From Otatea glauca (lineage: Eukaryota > Streptophyta > Magnoliopsida > Poales > Poaceae), in assembly GCA_036346275.1 (NCBI GenBank), contig CM070723.1, positions 49,988,743 through 50,052,742 on the forward strand: a stretch of 64,000 nucleotides of DNA. The letters are read 5' to 3'. The notes below the pieces were generated by a model, which was not told the DNA's origin, made no database searches, and saw only the letters and a list, made by a program, of their open reading frames with translations. Of this stretch, positions 44,675 through 56,785 are shown one piece after another. The position numbers and the translations under genes were made by a program. Positions within the stretch are counted from its first letter, which is position 1, and every line of letters starts with the position of its first letter.

Positions 44675-47304
44675 ATGACAGGTATGGATGATAGAGTGCA
44701 ATTTAAAATATATTATAGAGAAGGAGTTCCGCACATGGGTGTTGAAGGGGTAGATCTAAGTCATTTCGCAAGTGTAGAGGCTAGCCTGTCACGCGCAAGG
44801 GAGCGTTCATGGGCTACGGTTATGAGATGGTTGTACCACATGTTCTCTTTGGACCGTGAATTGCATGATCTGAAGTTACATGGAGTAGTTTGCCGAAGAA
44901 TAGATTGCACGTACTGGGAGTTAATGGAAATGAGAGGGCCGAAATCTTGGAGTTCGTACGTAAGAATTGCAATTGAGAAAGGATGGCCATTAGTGTTATT
45001 GGCACAAGCATTTGAGAAAGTCAATACCGGGCATGCGACGCAGCAAGAGGTTGTTGATGAAGAACCGGAGGAAGTTGGGGAGAGCAGTAGAAGTAGAGAA
45101 GGCTTAGTAGAGCAGGATGTAGGTTCGGATCAGTACGAAGTGCAAGGTGAGAGAGCTGATATTGCAACAGCAGAGGTTCAAGAAGCAATGGGCATGGCGA
45201 TTTAGGGCGAAAACATTGAGTCGATGGTCGAGCGATGGACACAGAGAATGAGAACTATGAGGCTTTAAGTAATGATGAAGCCGCTGAAGATCTATTCCCC
45301 GCAGAGTGGGATGAGTATCCGTTCGACAGGCTGGTGGTGAACGATGACGAACAGCGATTCCTTCGCAGATGATCGAATGAGGTGAGAAAAGATGCAATTT
45401 ACAAGAATAAGAGTGAGGTTCAAGAAGCGATAATAGCATGGTCGATTGTCGTTGCGCAGAGCCTTCAAGGTTGTAAAGTCCGATCAGCGGGTGTATAATG
45501 TAAGATGCCAGACGGAGGATTGCCCGTGGCGCGTCCATGCGTACCAGCCTAAATGGGACACCATTTGGAAGTGTTCTATAGTCGTTCCACATACATGTGT
45601 ACTAACGGAGTCTGCGCAGTCACATCGGAACATATCATCAGGCTTTATTGCCAATGCAATGTACGGAGAGATTGTAGGCAACCTAGATTTAGAGCCACGG
45701 GCCATCGTACTCGTAATACAACAGAGGTTCCAGTATACAATAAGCTACGCGAAGGCATGGAGAGCAAAGCAGAAGGCATTGGAAACACGGTTTGGCACGT
45801 ACGAAGACTCCTACCAGAACTTGCCAGGTTTGCTTCAGGTGATAAGGACAGAAATCCTGGAACTTATGTGGACATTTGTGAGCATCCTTCGCAACGCTTC
45901 TCTGGGAAGATGGTTTTGAAGCGGGCATTCTTCGCTTTAGGTCCATGCATCAATGCGTTTAGGCATTGTCGTCCTTTGTTATGTGTGGATGGGACATTTT
46001 TGACTGGTAAATACAAAGGGCAGATATTGACTGCCATAGGAGTGTATGGTAATAATCAAGTTCTCCCCGTAGCGCTCGCATTCATGGAGGGTGAAAACAT
46101 AGATAGCTGGCATTGGTTCCTACGGAATGTCAAAGCCGGTGTTGTTCATCAGCGGCCTGGAGTGTGTATCATATACGATCGGCATTCCGGGCTTTTGAGG
46201 GCAATTATTCAGTTGAAGCAAGGTGTGGATGAACTCATCCATGGCCTGATTTGCGTAGTAGGTGGTGCAAGCGTTATATGGGTACCAACTTCTACAAGCA
46301 GTTCAGGAACAAGGAGCTGACAAAGCTTTTCAAGAGGCTCTGCAACCAGAACCAGCAGAGAAAGTTTGATGTACTCTGGAAGAAATTGGATGAGTGACAT
46401 CGAGGCACACAGGTGAGGCAACGAAGAGGCACCCGACCTTAGGGAGGCCCGATCCACGCTGGAGGAGTTACCCACTGACCCTCCCCATCTGGTTCGAAGG
46501 AATGGAAGGGCTCTGAAACGCTTCTCCGAATGGATAGAGCATGAGCCTAGGGAGAAATGAGCTCTGCTTTACGACACCGATGGTGCGAGGTATGGTGTCA
46601 TGACAACAAACCTTGCGGAGATTTACAACTGGGTGATGCGAGGGTTGAGACCCCTTCCCTTGGTTGCTATTGTTGAGGGTGTTCTTTGTGGCATCACAAA
46701 GTACTTCGTTGATCGCCATGCAAGGGCGATCACGCGCATGAACGATCCTGCTATGAAGTACTCAGAGATGATTTCTGCATACATGGAGGACAAAGGCAAG
46801 AAGGGAGAGATGCACGCAGCAACGAAGATGGGTACGAGGGAGCTCCGTTTCGAGGTGATGTGCAAGGAGAAAACCGGTCGTGGGACGAACCGGCGGAAAG
46901 TTGCTCACGAATGCATCATACATAGGCAAGCTTGTGTCTGCACCTGCAATAAGCCTCGTCTATTACACAGGCCATGCTCCCATGTTATGGCTGCCTACTA
47001 GATGATTCATATGGATCCAGGTATATTCATGTCTCAATTCTTTAGTAAGGAAGCTGTGGCTGCAACTTGGAGCGCGGAAATGTACAGTTTTCGAGTAGTG
47101 GGTTTATTCACGGAGCACAAAAGCTGGGAGGATACACGTTGGGTCCCAGACATGAGCAGGCTGAAGGGAGTAGGAAGAAGGCAATCCAGGCGTATAAGGA
47201 ATGATATGGACGCCGTCGAAAGTGGCCGCCGCGTAAAGAAATGTTCTGCTTGCAAGGAGACAGGGCACTCTATCAAGAGTTGCCCGAAGATTCAGAAGCC
47301 GTGA
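44675..47304 (+). pseudogene. MULE transposase, broken
   Basis: An N-terminal part (44675-45205) begins MDDRVQFKIYYREGVPHMG. The MuDR-type DNA-binding region is at 45390-45600: KDAIYKNKSEVQEAI, then a frame change, then LRRAFKVVKSDQRVYNVRC and CPWRVHAY. The catalytic MULE domain at 45930-46220 reads CRPLLCVDGTFLTGKYKGQI, ALAFMEGENIDSWHWFL and IIYDRHSGLLRAI, with DDE-type acidic residues. A SWIM finger is at 46905-47000 (ACVCTCNKPRLLHRPCSHVM) and a CCHC knuckle at 47242-47292 (CSACKETGHSIKSC). Stops or frame shifts occur near 45207, 45370, 45450, 45840, 46215-46330, 46395-46560 and 47000. Family and order are standard; this copy cannot be translated whole. Confidence 0.9.
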
Positions 47305-47591
47305 AGTGTTATATGTTCTTTCCGTACTGAACTATGGTTTACTTCGATGCACTAGAATTTCGCAGCTTGTATCGAATTAAATGCGTGTGGTCAAAATATG
47401 TAATATGAATGTTATTGTACTTGATTAAATGAGAGTGTAGTATGTTGTATTCATTTTGTATCTTTTTAACGCTTTGCGTGTGCTCTAAATTATGACAGTA
47501 CTTGTTCCATTCATATTCTATTTGTATTTGTTGTATTTATTTTGCACCTTTTTTACACCTTATGTAACATAAACATTTTTATTTGCGTGCA

Positions 47592-50198
47592 TGGCGGGCG
47601 AGACAGTTATGCGAGTTGCTTGACCCGTCGGTCGACGCGACTCACCGAGCCATTTAGCGACGCTGCCCCGCGAGATGGGAGGCGGCCTTGGAGCTTGGGG
47701 CCTGCGCTTGCGCACCCCATGAGGCGTGGCGCCTCGATCCGCGATGGATCCCGAGGTTAGTTCAATTTCGTCACGTTGTTGTACTCATGTCCCCTTCGAC
47801 ACCACAATAATACTTCTCACATTCTTTTGCGGGTTGAGGCGGCCGGCCTACTACATTGCCGTATGGTCGAGGCGGCGCCGCGGATGCGCAGGACCGACGG
47901 AGTGCCTCTAGGCGGTTCCCTTACGACAGGAGCTTGCTGACTGCTCTAGTGGACCGGTGGCGGCCTGAGACCCACACCTTTCACCTGCCGTGTGGTGAGA
48001 TGGCGCCGACACTAGAGGACGTCAGTTACCTCCTGGGCCTGCCCTGCTTAGGGGATGCGGTGGTTCCTGCAGACGTCCACCCAGAGTGGCAGGCAGATAT
48101 CCTCCGCCGGTTCCAAGGGGTGCTACCCACCACGATACACGACTTTCGCAGTGCGCGCGCGGTCCGACGCAGCGGTGGCTTGTGCAGTTCTACGTAAGCG
48201 CGATTTTTCCTTGTCGTATCTGATTTAACTCACCGTGTGTGATTTTCATTGCATTTAACAACCTAACCATTACTTTCTGCAGCCCGAGAGGATGGTAGCC
48301 GGAGCTGGGGAGCAGGCCGTCGCCCGGCACTTGGAGGCGTACCTTCTGTGGCTCTTCGGGTGGGTCTTGTTCTGCTCGTCGCACGGGGACACTGTCGACA
48401 GGCACATGATCCAGTTTGCGAGGACGATCGCCGACGCCGACTTGGAGGAGATCCCGCAGCTGGCTTGGGGACCTGCGGTACTTGCCGCGACATACCGCGT
48501 TGTCGCGGCGACGGTGTCATCGCGTGTCCGACTCGTCTACTCGCCGGTGCCCTTTGCTCTGCAAATGTGGTCGCTCGAGAGGTTCCAGATCGGACGACCA
48601 TCGATAGACTGTCGGCTACCGCGCAGACTTCTCTGTGGTTCCCGGGGCGAGGTTGATCGTCCGACGATGGGGACATTGTGGTGTTGCCGACCGGTCAGTA
48701 TTACTTATCGTAGCCGTATGTAATTTTTTAATTCTCCACGTGTTGTACTAACGCTCATCGCCGGTGTTTTTGCGTACGCGGTTCACCCGATTCTGACGCA
48801 CGCCGTACCCTCGAGACGTAGCGATGTTGGACCAGCTCACGGACGACCGCGTCATATGGCGCCCCTACGCTCCTGAGCTTGTCCAGGCACGTGCGCCGCT
48901 TGGCTCTGTCATTGCGCAGCTGCATCGCCGCGCGCGCTTGGTTGACCCGACGTCACTTGGTGTTCGACGTGTTCGTCGAGCCGTACGCCGCCCACCGCGT
49001 CTTGAGGAAGTTTGGTCTACGGCAGGTGTTCCCAGTACCCACAGGCGCCGTCGTTCCAGCAGCCGTGCACTCGTTCGTATTTCTACATTTTTTCCCTTCT
49101 GTTAGTACCTACGATCTCGGTGGCTTGCGAATTAATGTTGTGCTTTCTTGTTTTGCAGGTACACACGCAAAGGCTTCGTCGGCACGCAGAGCTGGGCAGC
49201 ACGCATGGTACCTCATGCGCAGCAGTGGGCACTGGCTCTTGCGGATGTGATCGACGAGACTGCCCCCTACAACCACGGCACGTACGACGCATATATCGAG
49301 TGGTACAGCACGCGCACCCGCGTTCGAGTTGTGTGTGTCGTGGAGTCTCCTCCCAGGCACGATCCGACCACTTCCGACACGTACCCCACCCAGCCAGACT
49401 TTGCTTTCCACCGCGCGGTTCATACTCCTTCCATTTGTCATTCAACGTAACGTCTTGAAAATTATGCCAACTAACTAGCCTCTTTTCGTTTTCGCAGAGC
49501 GACCTTGCCAGGGAGGCACACGAGGCGACGTCGGCGTTGATACAAATGATCGGTGCCACCCATACGATAGGGTCACAATGACACCTTCGAGGGCGCTGCG
49601 CCATATTCAGGACTTGACTTACCGTGTCGTACACCTGACATCGTGTAGGCGGCCCAGGGCGGACGACGTGGTATAGATCCCCCCTCGTTCGTCTGCTGTA
49701 CGAGGTCGACACGTGCACTCCGACCGCCGCCCGTCGGACTGCCTGGGGCTCCACCGTACCGACCCGGCGTCATCCCGATGACCGCAGGTACAACAGGTGG
49801 TCTCTTTTTTCATATATTTTGTTGTTCACATAACGTGTCGTTCTAACTTGAAAAGTTTGTCAACAGCGGCCGATCCTGCCCCTGACCAGAGTGCGAGCAC
49901 CTCGGGGGACTACGGTACTTTCCAGGACGAGGACTTCGACTTTCTCCTGGATCCTTATCAGCAGTCCGCGGGTGTGGTACTTGGTTCGTCGCAGCTCGCA
50001 TCGGCCCCCAGCCCATCGGCCCCTGGCCCATCTCAGCCGACACAGGACGCCTTCGCTACTCTGCCAGCCTCGGTCCGGCCTCCTAGGAGTACTCGTGGAC
50101 AAGCCCTTGACCAGCTCACATATCCGTCTGGACATGTGCAGCGTCGTAGGAGGCCTGGGACCACACGAGGTGTTGCACCGCGCAGGGGCCCTAGCTAG
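47592..50198 (+). pseudogene. Plant mobile domain (PMD, aminotransferase-like) gene in the MULE
   Basis: PMD proteins include the host MAIL1/MAIN genes and many transposon-borne relatives; their function within transposons is unclear. Conserved pieces here include CELLDPSVDATHRA (47617), SLLTALVDRWRPETHTFHLP with GEMAPTLEDVSYLLGLPCLG (47930-48055), HLEAYLLWLFGWVLFCSSHG (48330-48390), LAWGPAVLAATYR (48460), WLTRRHLVFDVFVEPYAAHR (48935-48995), and DETAPYNHGTYDAYIEWY (49254-49305). The last exon (49860-50198) is Ser/Pro-rich and ends RRGPS at a stop. GT-AG borders separate several blocks, so introns are expected. Frame changes around 47900 and 48890 suggest damage. Very GC-rich compared with its flanks. 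Confidence 0.8.
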
Positions 50199-50742
50199 TT
50201 TGTTTCTTTTACACATGATGTACCGTAAACAATATCGTCTTTTACTTCTTTAGCTCATGTAATATCACATATGTTAGTTTTATTTATGAAGTTTTGTGCT
50301 ATATATAATCTTTTACTTTCGTGGCGCTATTTGTAAATATGCTACGAAGACTTTGTCACGTCGATAGGACAAAGACACACGTAGCTACTTTGTCGGTCGA
50401 TGCGATCTTGTAGCGCTTTCCACGCCGATTAGACAACTCACGGCGCAATGCTTTCAACCTTTTAGGTGATTTGACCACACGCAGACAGACTCTCTTGCTT
50501 CGCTACACGTGCTTTTGTCACACATGCGAGCACAGTTCAAAGTGACCACTCACGCCTACTTTTGTTCGTGATGACAGTCGTGTGGCTTTTCTCGATGGTG
50601 ACAAGTCGTGCGACCTTTCGCAGAAGGTGACAGTGGTGCGGCTTTGATGATGGGTGACATGTCGTGCGGCTTTTCACGAGAGGATGCCAGACGCCAAAGC
50701 CGACAAGTGTCAGTAGTCGTGTGGAGTAACCACTCACCACCA
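50199..50742. other. Intergenic region between PMD and GRF genes of the MULE
   Basis: 3' flank of the PMD gene, then a promoter-like region with repeats of GGTGACA-GTCGTGCGGCTTTTC-like units at 50560-50695. The sequence TGTCG/CGACA recurs throughout. Confidence 0.5.
50560..50695 (+). repeat. Four diverged ~35-bp units upstream of the GRF gene
   Basis: A unit of the form GGTGACA(n)GTCGTGCGGCTTT recurs about four times (near 50568, 50598, 50628 and 50655) with insertions and substitutions. It lies 50-180 bp upstream of a TATA box. Confidence 0.6.
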
Positions 50743-50750
50743 CTATAAAA
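50743..50750 (+). promoter_or_regulatory. TATA box of the GRF gene in the MULE
   Basis: CTATAAAA about 75 bases upstream of ATG 50824, with a C/A-rich leader between them. Confidence 0.6.
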
Positions 50751-50823
50751 CCGCCTAGGTTACACATCCAACACCACCAAATAAGCAATACACGCCATCC
50801 GAATCTACACAAATTAGAGCACG

Positions 50824-52151
50824 ATGTCGTTTCTACCGTCGCCTCTTGACAGCGAAGTCATCCCGCCGGATACCGATGGCGTGCACGCCCGATTCTGCCG
50901 GTTGCCTAGACCCAAATGCGATCGCAACCTTCCAAATAAGATGATGCAATCTACCCACGGAGAGACGGCCGCCGCGCCACTCATCACAGTGCGCCCTACC
51001 GTAAACCTACTTGTATCCATAAAATACAGGCTAACAGTACCATTCCATGCATTGTTCTTTCTTTTCTTAGCATAAGGACCGGTGTTGCTTCTTCCAATGG
51101 ATTGACGGCCCGGAACGACGTGACTACGAATTTGTCTACAACTGCCATGACGCCGAACCCGCTTCGCCCGAGAACTTCAACCGGTGGGAGAGGCCGCCAG
51201 GATACGTCCCTATTCTAGAGCGACCAGAGTTCAGGGCCGGTGGGCAAGAGGCCAACCAATCGGTGAGTTTCATGCGACGAACTCATGCTTCACTCACAAA
51301 GTAGTAATTCTAAACCAGTTCATCGCATACAGGAGTTCAAAAAGAAAATTGTGAAATTGCTCGAGTCAAAGGAGAAACCTCCTCAGGGGCCACCCGAAAG
51401 CCCTGACTTTTGCGAACACGGCCTTGAGCGATGGTTGATACCGCCACGATGAACTAGCGGACAGAGATTCTACCGGTGCCCTTGGCCGAGGATGAATGGT
51501 GCGGCTACTTCAATCGGGTGGACCCGAGACGCACCACCCACATCTCAAACTTCCGTATGGGATAACCGGGAGCAACCCTCCCGTGGTGCTACTACCACCC
51601 AAAAAGCGGACCGAGTACACCTACGGTGTTATTCAACGCCAACGCGGCATACTACATTGATCGCAGGGCACGCTTCGGTTGTACAACGATAAGCCCAACA
51701 CACACCTCCCGCACCATACGGTGGAGTGCGAGCCAAACAGAGCAGCGTCTCGGCAAGTGTCCGCTAACGCCAACACACCGAGGTGCAAGAGGGTAGCTCC
51801 TCTCGAAGAGGAAGGGACAAGGAAGCGGTAGTAGAGGTCCGCACCACGCAATAAATCTTTGACGCTTACGCGCAGACCATCCGGAACCTGTGGTAATAAC
51901 ATAAGGGTGCCGGAATTGGGATGACATGCCTATGTGGGAGGCGAAATCCACATCAAAAGACCAAAATTTCGGTCTTACACACCCGAGACGTACGGCATAG
52001 GCCACCCATTCGGCGACACCTGGGAGCACTGCGGATCCCCATGGAGTTCTTTCATAGTGGGGATTGAGCGGTGTCCGAGGACAAATCTCCAAATTTACAC
52101 GGGTCAGGTAATATGCGTAAAATATGGGACATCATTCGGCAGTACCAGATA
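50824..52151 (+). pseudogene. GRF-zinc-finger-like gene in the MULE, broken
   Basis: It starts MSFLPSPLDSEVIPPD. Exon 1 reads HARFCRLPRPKCDRN. After an intron ending near 51075 it continues DRCCFFQWIDGPERRDYEF, which matches the C-terminal half of a GRF zinc finger (CxFFxWxD). A donor GTGAGT is at about 51263 and the next exon starts near 51334 (EFKKKIVKLLESKEKPP). It then reads CEHGLERWLIPPR, stop, TSGQRFYRCPWP and, one frame over, WCGYFNRVDP: a second GRF-like finger broken by a stop and a frameshift. The tail to 52151 is readable only in pieces. GRF fingers bind nucleic acid; a role in this element is unknown. Confidence 0.62.
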
Positions 52152-52655
52152 GGCGAACGATCATTTGCTCCACCATGACAACCATGCTTTCGTTAGTTAG
52201 TTCGGCAAGCAATTTCACATTGTAATGCCCTTGCAATATAATCTATCTATTGCTTATTTTATCATCCGAACTTTCGATGTATGTGCCCTTATATATATGT
52301 TCAACAAATAATTTAAGTGCTTCGTGGGAACTATTTATAACATGCGTTGTTGTCGACTATAATACTTAGGGTTGTTGCACTAGTGGAAATTAGATGCAAA
52401 GCAAGGTGTAAATTAAATATTTTCCCGAATATGGTAGTGCACATATCAAAGAGCAAATCTGGTCTACTCTTCCTAAAAATTACATTTAAACATTAAATTT
52501 TACGGCTTGCGAAAAGGCTAAAAATCATTCTCCCTGATCTCAGATTCGCACTCTTTTTTATCTCCCTCTCGTAAAACATCACAACAACTAATACTGACTT
52601 TTTTGTTAACTACACTACAGCTCATAATTTACATACATTGCAATTCGAATAAAAA

Positions 52656-52954
52656 AATGGGCTAAACCTCTCTGTCGCCATTTGAAACGGCGACAGAGAG
52701 TCCTTCGCTATTTCAAATGGCGACACAAAGTCTGTCGCTTTTTCAATCGGCGATAGACTATTTGTCGTCATTTGAAATGGCGACAGAGAGTCTGTCCCTA
52801 TCTGAAACGGCGACAGGCTGTCTGTCGCCATTTCAAATGGCGACAGACTCTCTGTCGCGTTTTGAAATGGTGACAGGTGGGTAGTTTTGTAGAAAAAAAA
52901 TCGGCATATTATTTTTGTAAAATAGAATAAAAATAGTATTATTTAAAAAAAATC
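52656..52954 (-). repeat. Right terminal inverted repeat of the MULE
   Basis: Inverse of the left end: GCGACAGAGAG-type palindromes first, then the AT-rich 75-bp tip ending TTTAAAAAAAATC just before the target duplication. Confidence 0.9.
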
Positions 52955-52964
52955 GCGAGGATAG

Positions 52965-53802
52965 AGAACTTGGTGGTGGCAGTAGACGTGTTGCTACCTG
53001 TATCAACGGTTCCTTTTTAGGGGATCTGAATAAATGACTGGCGAAGGATGCTATACCTACAAAGGAATACTAATGAATGAAAAATGTGAGGCACTCTCTG
53101 GAAAACGAGTAATCCCTTCGACCATAAATACATATCGTTTTGAATATCGATACGGTTTCAAAACATAACACATAAATTTGACTAATAATTTCTATTATAA
53201 TATATTTATAAATCTAATAAAATTATAATATTATAAAAGTACTTTTCAAGACAAATCTATAAATATGATTTTCATGTATCCAATTTAAATATTTTAAAAT
53301 ATATTGCTAGTCAAAGTTTTGAAAGTTTAACTGCACCTATATTCGAAATGGCATGTATATGTGAGTCATGAGGGAGTATTTCACAGTAAACAGTGCAGCT
53401 CGCGCATGAAATGGAAAAATTCCAAAGTTCTAAACCGGTCCAAAGGAATACTAATGAATGAAAAATGTGGCCGACATTGAGTGGCCCCTTTTATTTTTAT
53501 TTTATCTATTTTGCTTCATTCCCTCTTTACTAGGAAAACTAAAAAATAATGATATATACATTCAATTGTTTTGGCTTTTAGACTCGATTTGAAACACAAG
53601 AATTCCAGGGAATCACCTAGCTTGGTCGTATGTTTTACTAGTTTTTATTCACCGGATGGTGATCAGGTTTCAAATCTTGGTGCCCACACAAATAGGTTTT
53701 AGTAGGAATTTTCTAAAGTTGTAGATTTTCCTCTGACCTTCATCTATTTAAATGCGTGCTAAGAGAGAGAACTCGCATATGTGTGCGAGTGGTGTGCTTA
53801 TG
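52965..53802. other. Spacer with a 29-bp direct repeat and a decayed MITE
   Basis: A perfect 29-mer starting CAAAGGAATACTAATGAATG occurs at 53060-53088 and 53441-53469. Between them, about 53108-53376, weak inverted ends (ATCCCTTCGACCATAAATAC against ACTCCCTCATGAC on the other strand) suggest an old Stowaway-like MITE. No gene. Confidence 0.5.
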
Positions 53803-54548
53803 TAGGGATGAAAACGGATCGGATACGAACGGATAATGGTTTTATCATATTTGTTTTTATTTTTTTCTCAGATGCGGATACGGATACAAATAGTCCGGAT
53901 ACGAATACGAATAATATCGAATATGGATATGGAACGAATACGAATCGGATACGATCACAGATATTTATCGAATCACGATAACCCCTTAGATTGTACACAC
54001 AAAATTTGAAGAAAAAAAAAGTAACTAGATTATTTGCTCAAAACATTCACAAAGAACATGTAATGACCCAAGATTTGTATTCTTTGTTGAATTGTATTTA
54101 AAATAATAAGTTACGTATTTACGAGTTTTATGTATTTTTAGCTACTTATTTAAAATATTTTCCTATTAAGGACACCTGTTTTTGAATTTTTGAGAAAATT
54201 TAAAAGCTAATAAAATCTTACAAATAATTTTGTTAAATGATAGATTGTACCAGAAACTTCCTAAAAAAATTCATAATTTTTTAAGCCGGTTTGCCCATTT
54301 TAATAATTAAAATTTGATTTATGGATTAATTAAATTAGGAAACAATTTTGAAATTCAAAAACCTTTTTGGGCCAAAAGAGTAGACTTGACCTAGCCCGCA
54401 TACATATCCGGATCCGTATTCGACGGATAGTGAGCTACCGAATCCGTATTCGTATCCGATACTATACGACAAATATCCGATCTAACAGAATCTGTATCCA
54501 AAAATTATCCGGATCGGTTGAAAAATGTACATTCCATTTTCATCCCTA
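53803..54548. mobile_element. hAT-type MITE (family B), 746 bp
   Basis: The ends TAGGGATGAAAACGGA and the inverse TTCATCCCTA are hAT-like. Flanking 8-mers TGCTTATG and TGCGTATG match at seven of eight positions. Inside are many alternating GGATACGAAT / ATTCGTATCC-type words near both ends. No transposase. Confidence 0.85.
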
Positions 54549-55404
54549 TGCGTATGTGTGTCCTCCTTGTAATAGGTAAAAAAGTACTACTACAATGAAA
54601 TGTTTTATAAGATCTTAGAAAGAAACTTCAAAACGTTATGTCGGCAATATATTTTATAAATAAAAGAAAAGCAACTTCATACTAAAAAAATAAAGCGAAA
54701 AAAAAACCATAAGGCCCATGTGTAACCAAATATTTGGCCAGGCTCGTGTAGTACGAGGGGTTGCCTCAGCCTCTCTCATGTACAAAACCGATCTGGGCCG
54801 TCGGATCGCGACCAGACCAAACTGACCATACACAACCACCCTGCAAGAACTACACAGCACCACATTTCAAAGCTTACTGCATAAATTCCAGTAGTAACGG
54901 CAGATCCTAAGTAAAAGTTCTAACAAGCGAAACAGATACACAAAGCAAAACAATTGACGAGCTCAAGTTAATTATGCTAGATAAGATCACCCAAAACACA
55001 GTAATTGCAAGCACATCCGGTGACAAGATTCGGACATGATAAACAGGCTATCCATGTCCCTAACTTAACAACCAAGAGTTAAAAAATTTGCGGACCCTCT
55101 ACGTACATTACATGGAAATACATTCTCCTCCCATCAAAGCAAGAGTGCTACACTCACAAGGTTTTTTTTCTTATCCAAAAGATTAGAGCAAAGAAACTAC
55201 TAAAACCACAATATGGTGAAGCAAAGGTGGAATCCATGAATCTTCCATAGGTGGGATAGCAATAACCTTAACCTGGGCAGGGGATTGAAAAGTTAAGAGA
55301 GTAGAAAATTAAATTAATTGCAATGCAAAGCAACAAAGTAAACATATATTTCCTAACAAGCGACGATGATGCAAAATTTAAAAAGAGGAGCGTATCAACA
55401 ATAA
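54549..55404. other. AT-rich region; no gene seen
   Basis: No ORF with coding character. The minus strand carries CAG-GTTAAGG-like splice words near 55270, which might belong to a far 3' exon of the SmB transcript, but this is only a guess. Confidence 0.4.
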
Positions 55405-56785
55405 TATTGATTCAAACTGTTTAGTTCCCGCATCAGTCAAACATGAACACAACATAACACTCTTTAGCTACAAGGACAGAATCACATCTTGCATTCAATT
55501 GCCAGCAACTAGGCTACAAAACTACGTTCTTCAAAGGTTAAAAGCATTCCTATAAGTTATGATCGTGTGACTCAAGATTGTCCCTCTAGAATGAAATAGG
55601 TTTGTGCATAACGAACGGTTGCCTGGACAAAAGATATACCAGCATCCTCAAGTAGGGTAATTAATCATACAATGACAGGCAAGTTTAGTTACCAGCCTGT
55701 CATTTTGCACGTGGATAAATAAACTAGGCAGGCAGGTGTAGCCAAGCGCCTAGACGGCCGCATAGGGGAACAGTGGTATTAGGCCTGTCTTGAAATATAT
55801 TGACCAGTTAGATATTGGCACTATAATACAACAGGAATTATGAATGGATTACTAAGTTAATTAGTTATCTAGAAATATTATATGTACAAAAGTAAGTCTA
55901 TACAGTATAATGGTCTTGTGTTGGATGACCATGCACCTAGTCTATGAGGAAAATTTCTCAGATACATTTGAATGAAAATATTATCCATGATGGAGTGGAA
56001 TTCCCTCATCCTTTTTGCACATCTTTATTTCAGCAATAGCATTCAACACAAATAATTGGGGGAAGTCAGTGTAATGCAGTCAATAGGGGGAAGCTTAGTA
56101 ATAATAACGCGTATGTGTGCATTTACCACGGCATTTACACAAAACTGGGTACCAAATGCAAAGTTTACTGATAGATGATTAGATATGACTTGTGAGAAGA
56201 TCGTTGATCAATTAAATAGACACAATACACTAATCAACTATCATAAACAAGGTAAGTAATTCTCTCTAAAGAGAAGACAAGTATTAAATGTTTATGCCTA
56301 CAACCAGGGTTCACAAAACCGCGGTAAACCACTCGGTTTTCGCAGTTTTCGACTATACCATTCCGGTTTGAGATCCAAAACCGCTCGGTAAACCGGTCAA
56401 ATTAAAAAATAAATTCAAAAAATTTGAAATGATTTATGCGTTGAAAACCGTTGAAAAATCGCGGTTCTCGCAAAAAAAACGCTCAAAACCCGCTCAAAAA
56501 CAGTTTTTTAGGAACATTCAATTGGTTGGCTGGTTTTTTGCGAAAAACCGGTTTTTCGTTGAAAACCGAACGGTTTTTGATTTTTTTGGATTTTTTCAAA
56601 AAAAAAATTATTTCTTAACCCTTCGGTTTCTGACGGTTTTGAGCGGTTTTCACGGTTTCGGTTTTGCGGTTTTTCACGGTTTCGGTTTTGTGAACCCTGC
56701 CTACAACACTTGTAGGAATCAAAACTATAGTAATTTTGTGATCCTAACATCATATTTGCCCCTAACAAACACTACAAATGAGAGC
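55405..56785 (+). repeat. Left arm of a ~1-kb inverted duplication
   Basis: Apart from a hAT MITE at 56305-56699, this arm aligns in inverse orientation with 58190-59225. Matching phrases include TAAAAGCATTCCTATAAGTT, GGAATTCCCTC and TTTGTGATCCTAACAT. Identity is uneven, with small indels, so the duplication is fairly old. No ORF is conserved between the arms, so what was duplicated is unclear. Confidence 0.82.
56305..56699. mobile_element. hAT-type MITE (family A), 395 bp, perfect target duplication
   Basis: The ends are CAGGGTTCACAAAACCG and the inverse CGGTTTTGTGAACCCTG. CCTACAAC lies on both sides (56297-56304 and 56700-56707). The interior is made of AAACCG / CGGTTTT words. The inverted arm at 58190-59225 lacks the element at the matching point, giving an empty site. 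ORFs across it (such as 56429-56830) are chance products of the repeats. Confidence 0.95.

Larger units (their letters stand above)
43561..52954 (+). mobile_element. Mutator-like element (MULE), 9.4 kb, three gene remnants
   Basis: The 10-bp direct duplication GCGAGGATAG lies at 43551-43560 and 52955-52964. Inside are long inverted ends (about 300 bp) that begin with a T-rich run and AAATAATACTATTTTTATTC and continue into GCGACAGAGAGTCTGTCGC-type palindromes. The plus strand carries, in order, a MULE transposase with SWIM and CCHC fingers, a plant-mobile-domain (aminotransferase-like) gene, and a GRF-zinc-finger-like gene. All three have frameshifts or stops. The clear target duplication says the insertion is not very old, so the genes may already have been decaying before insertion. 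Confidence 0.93.
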
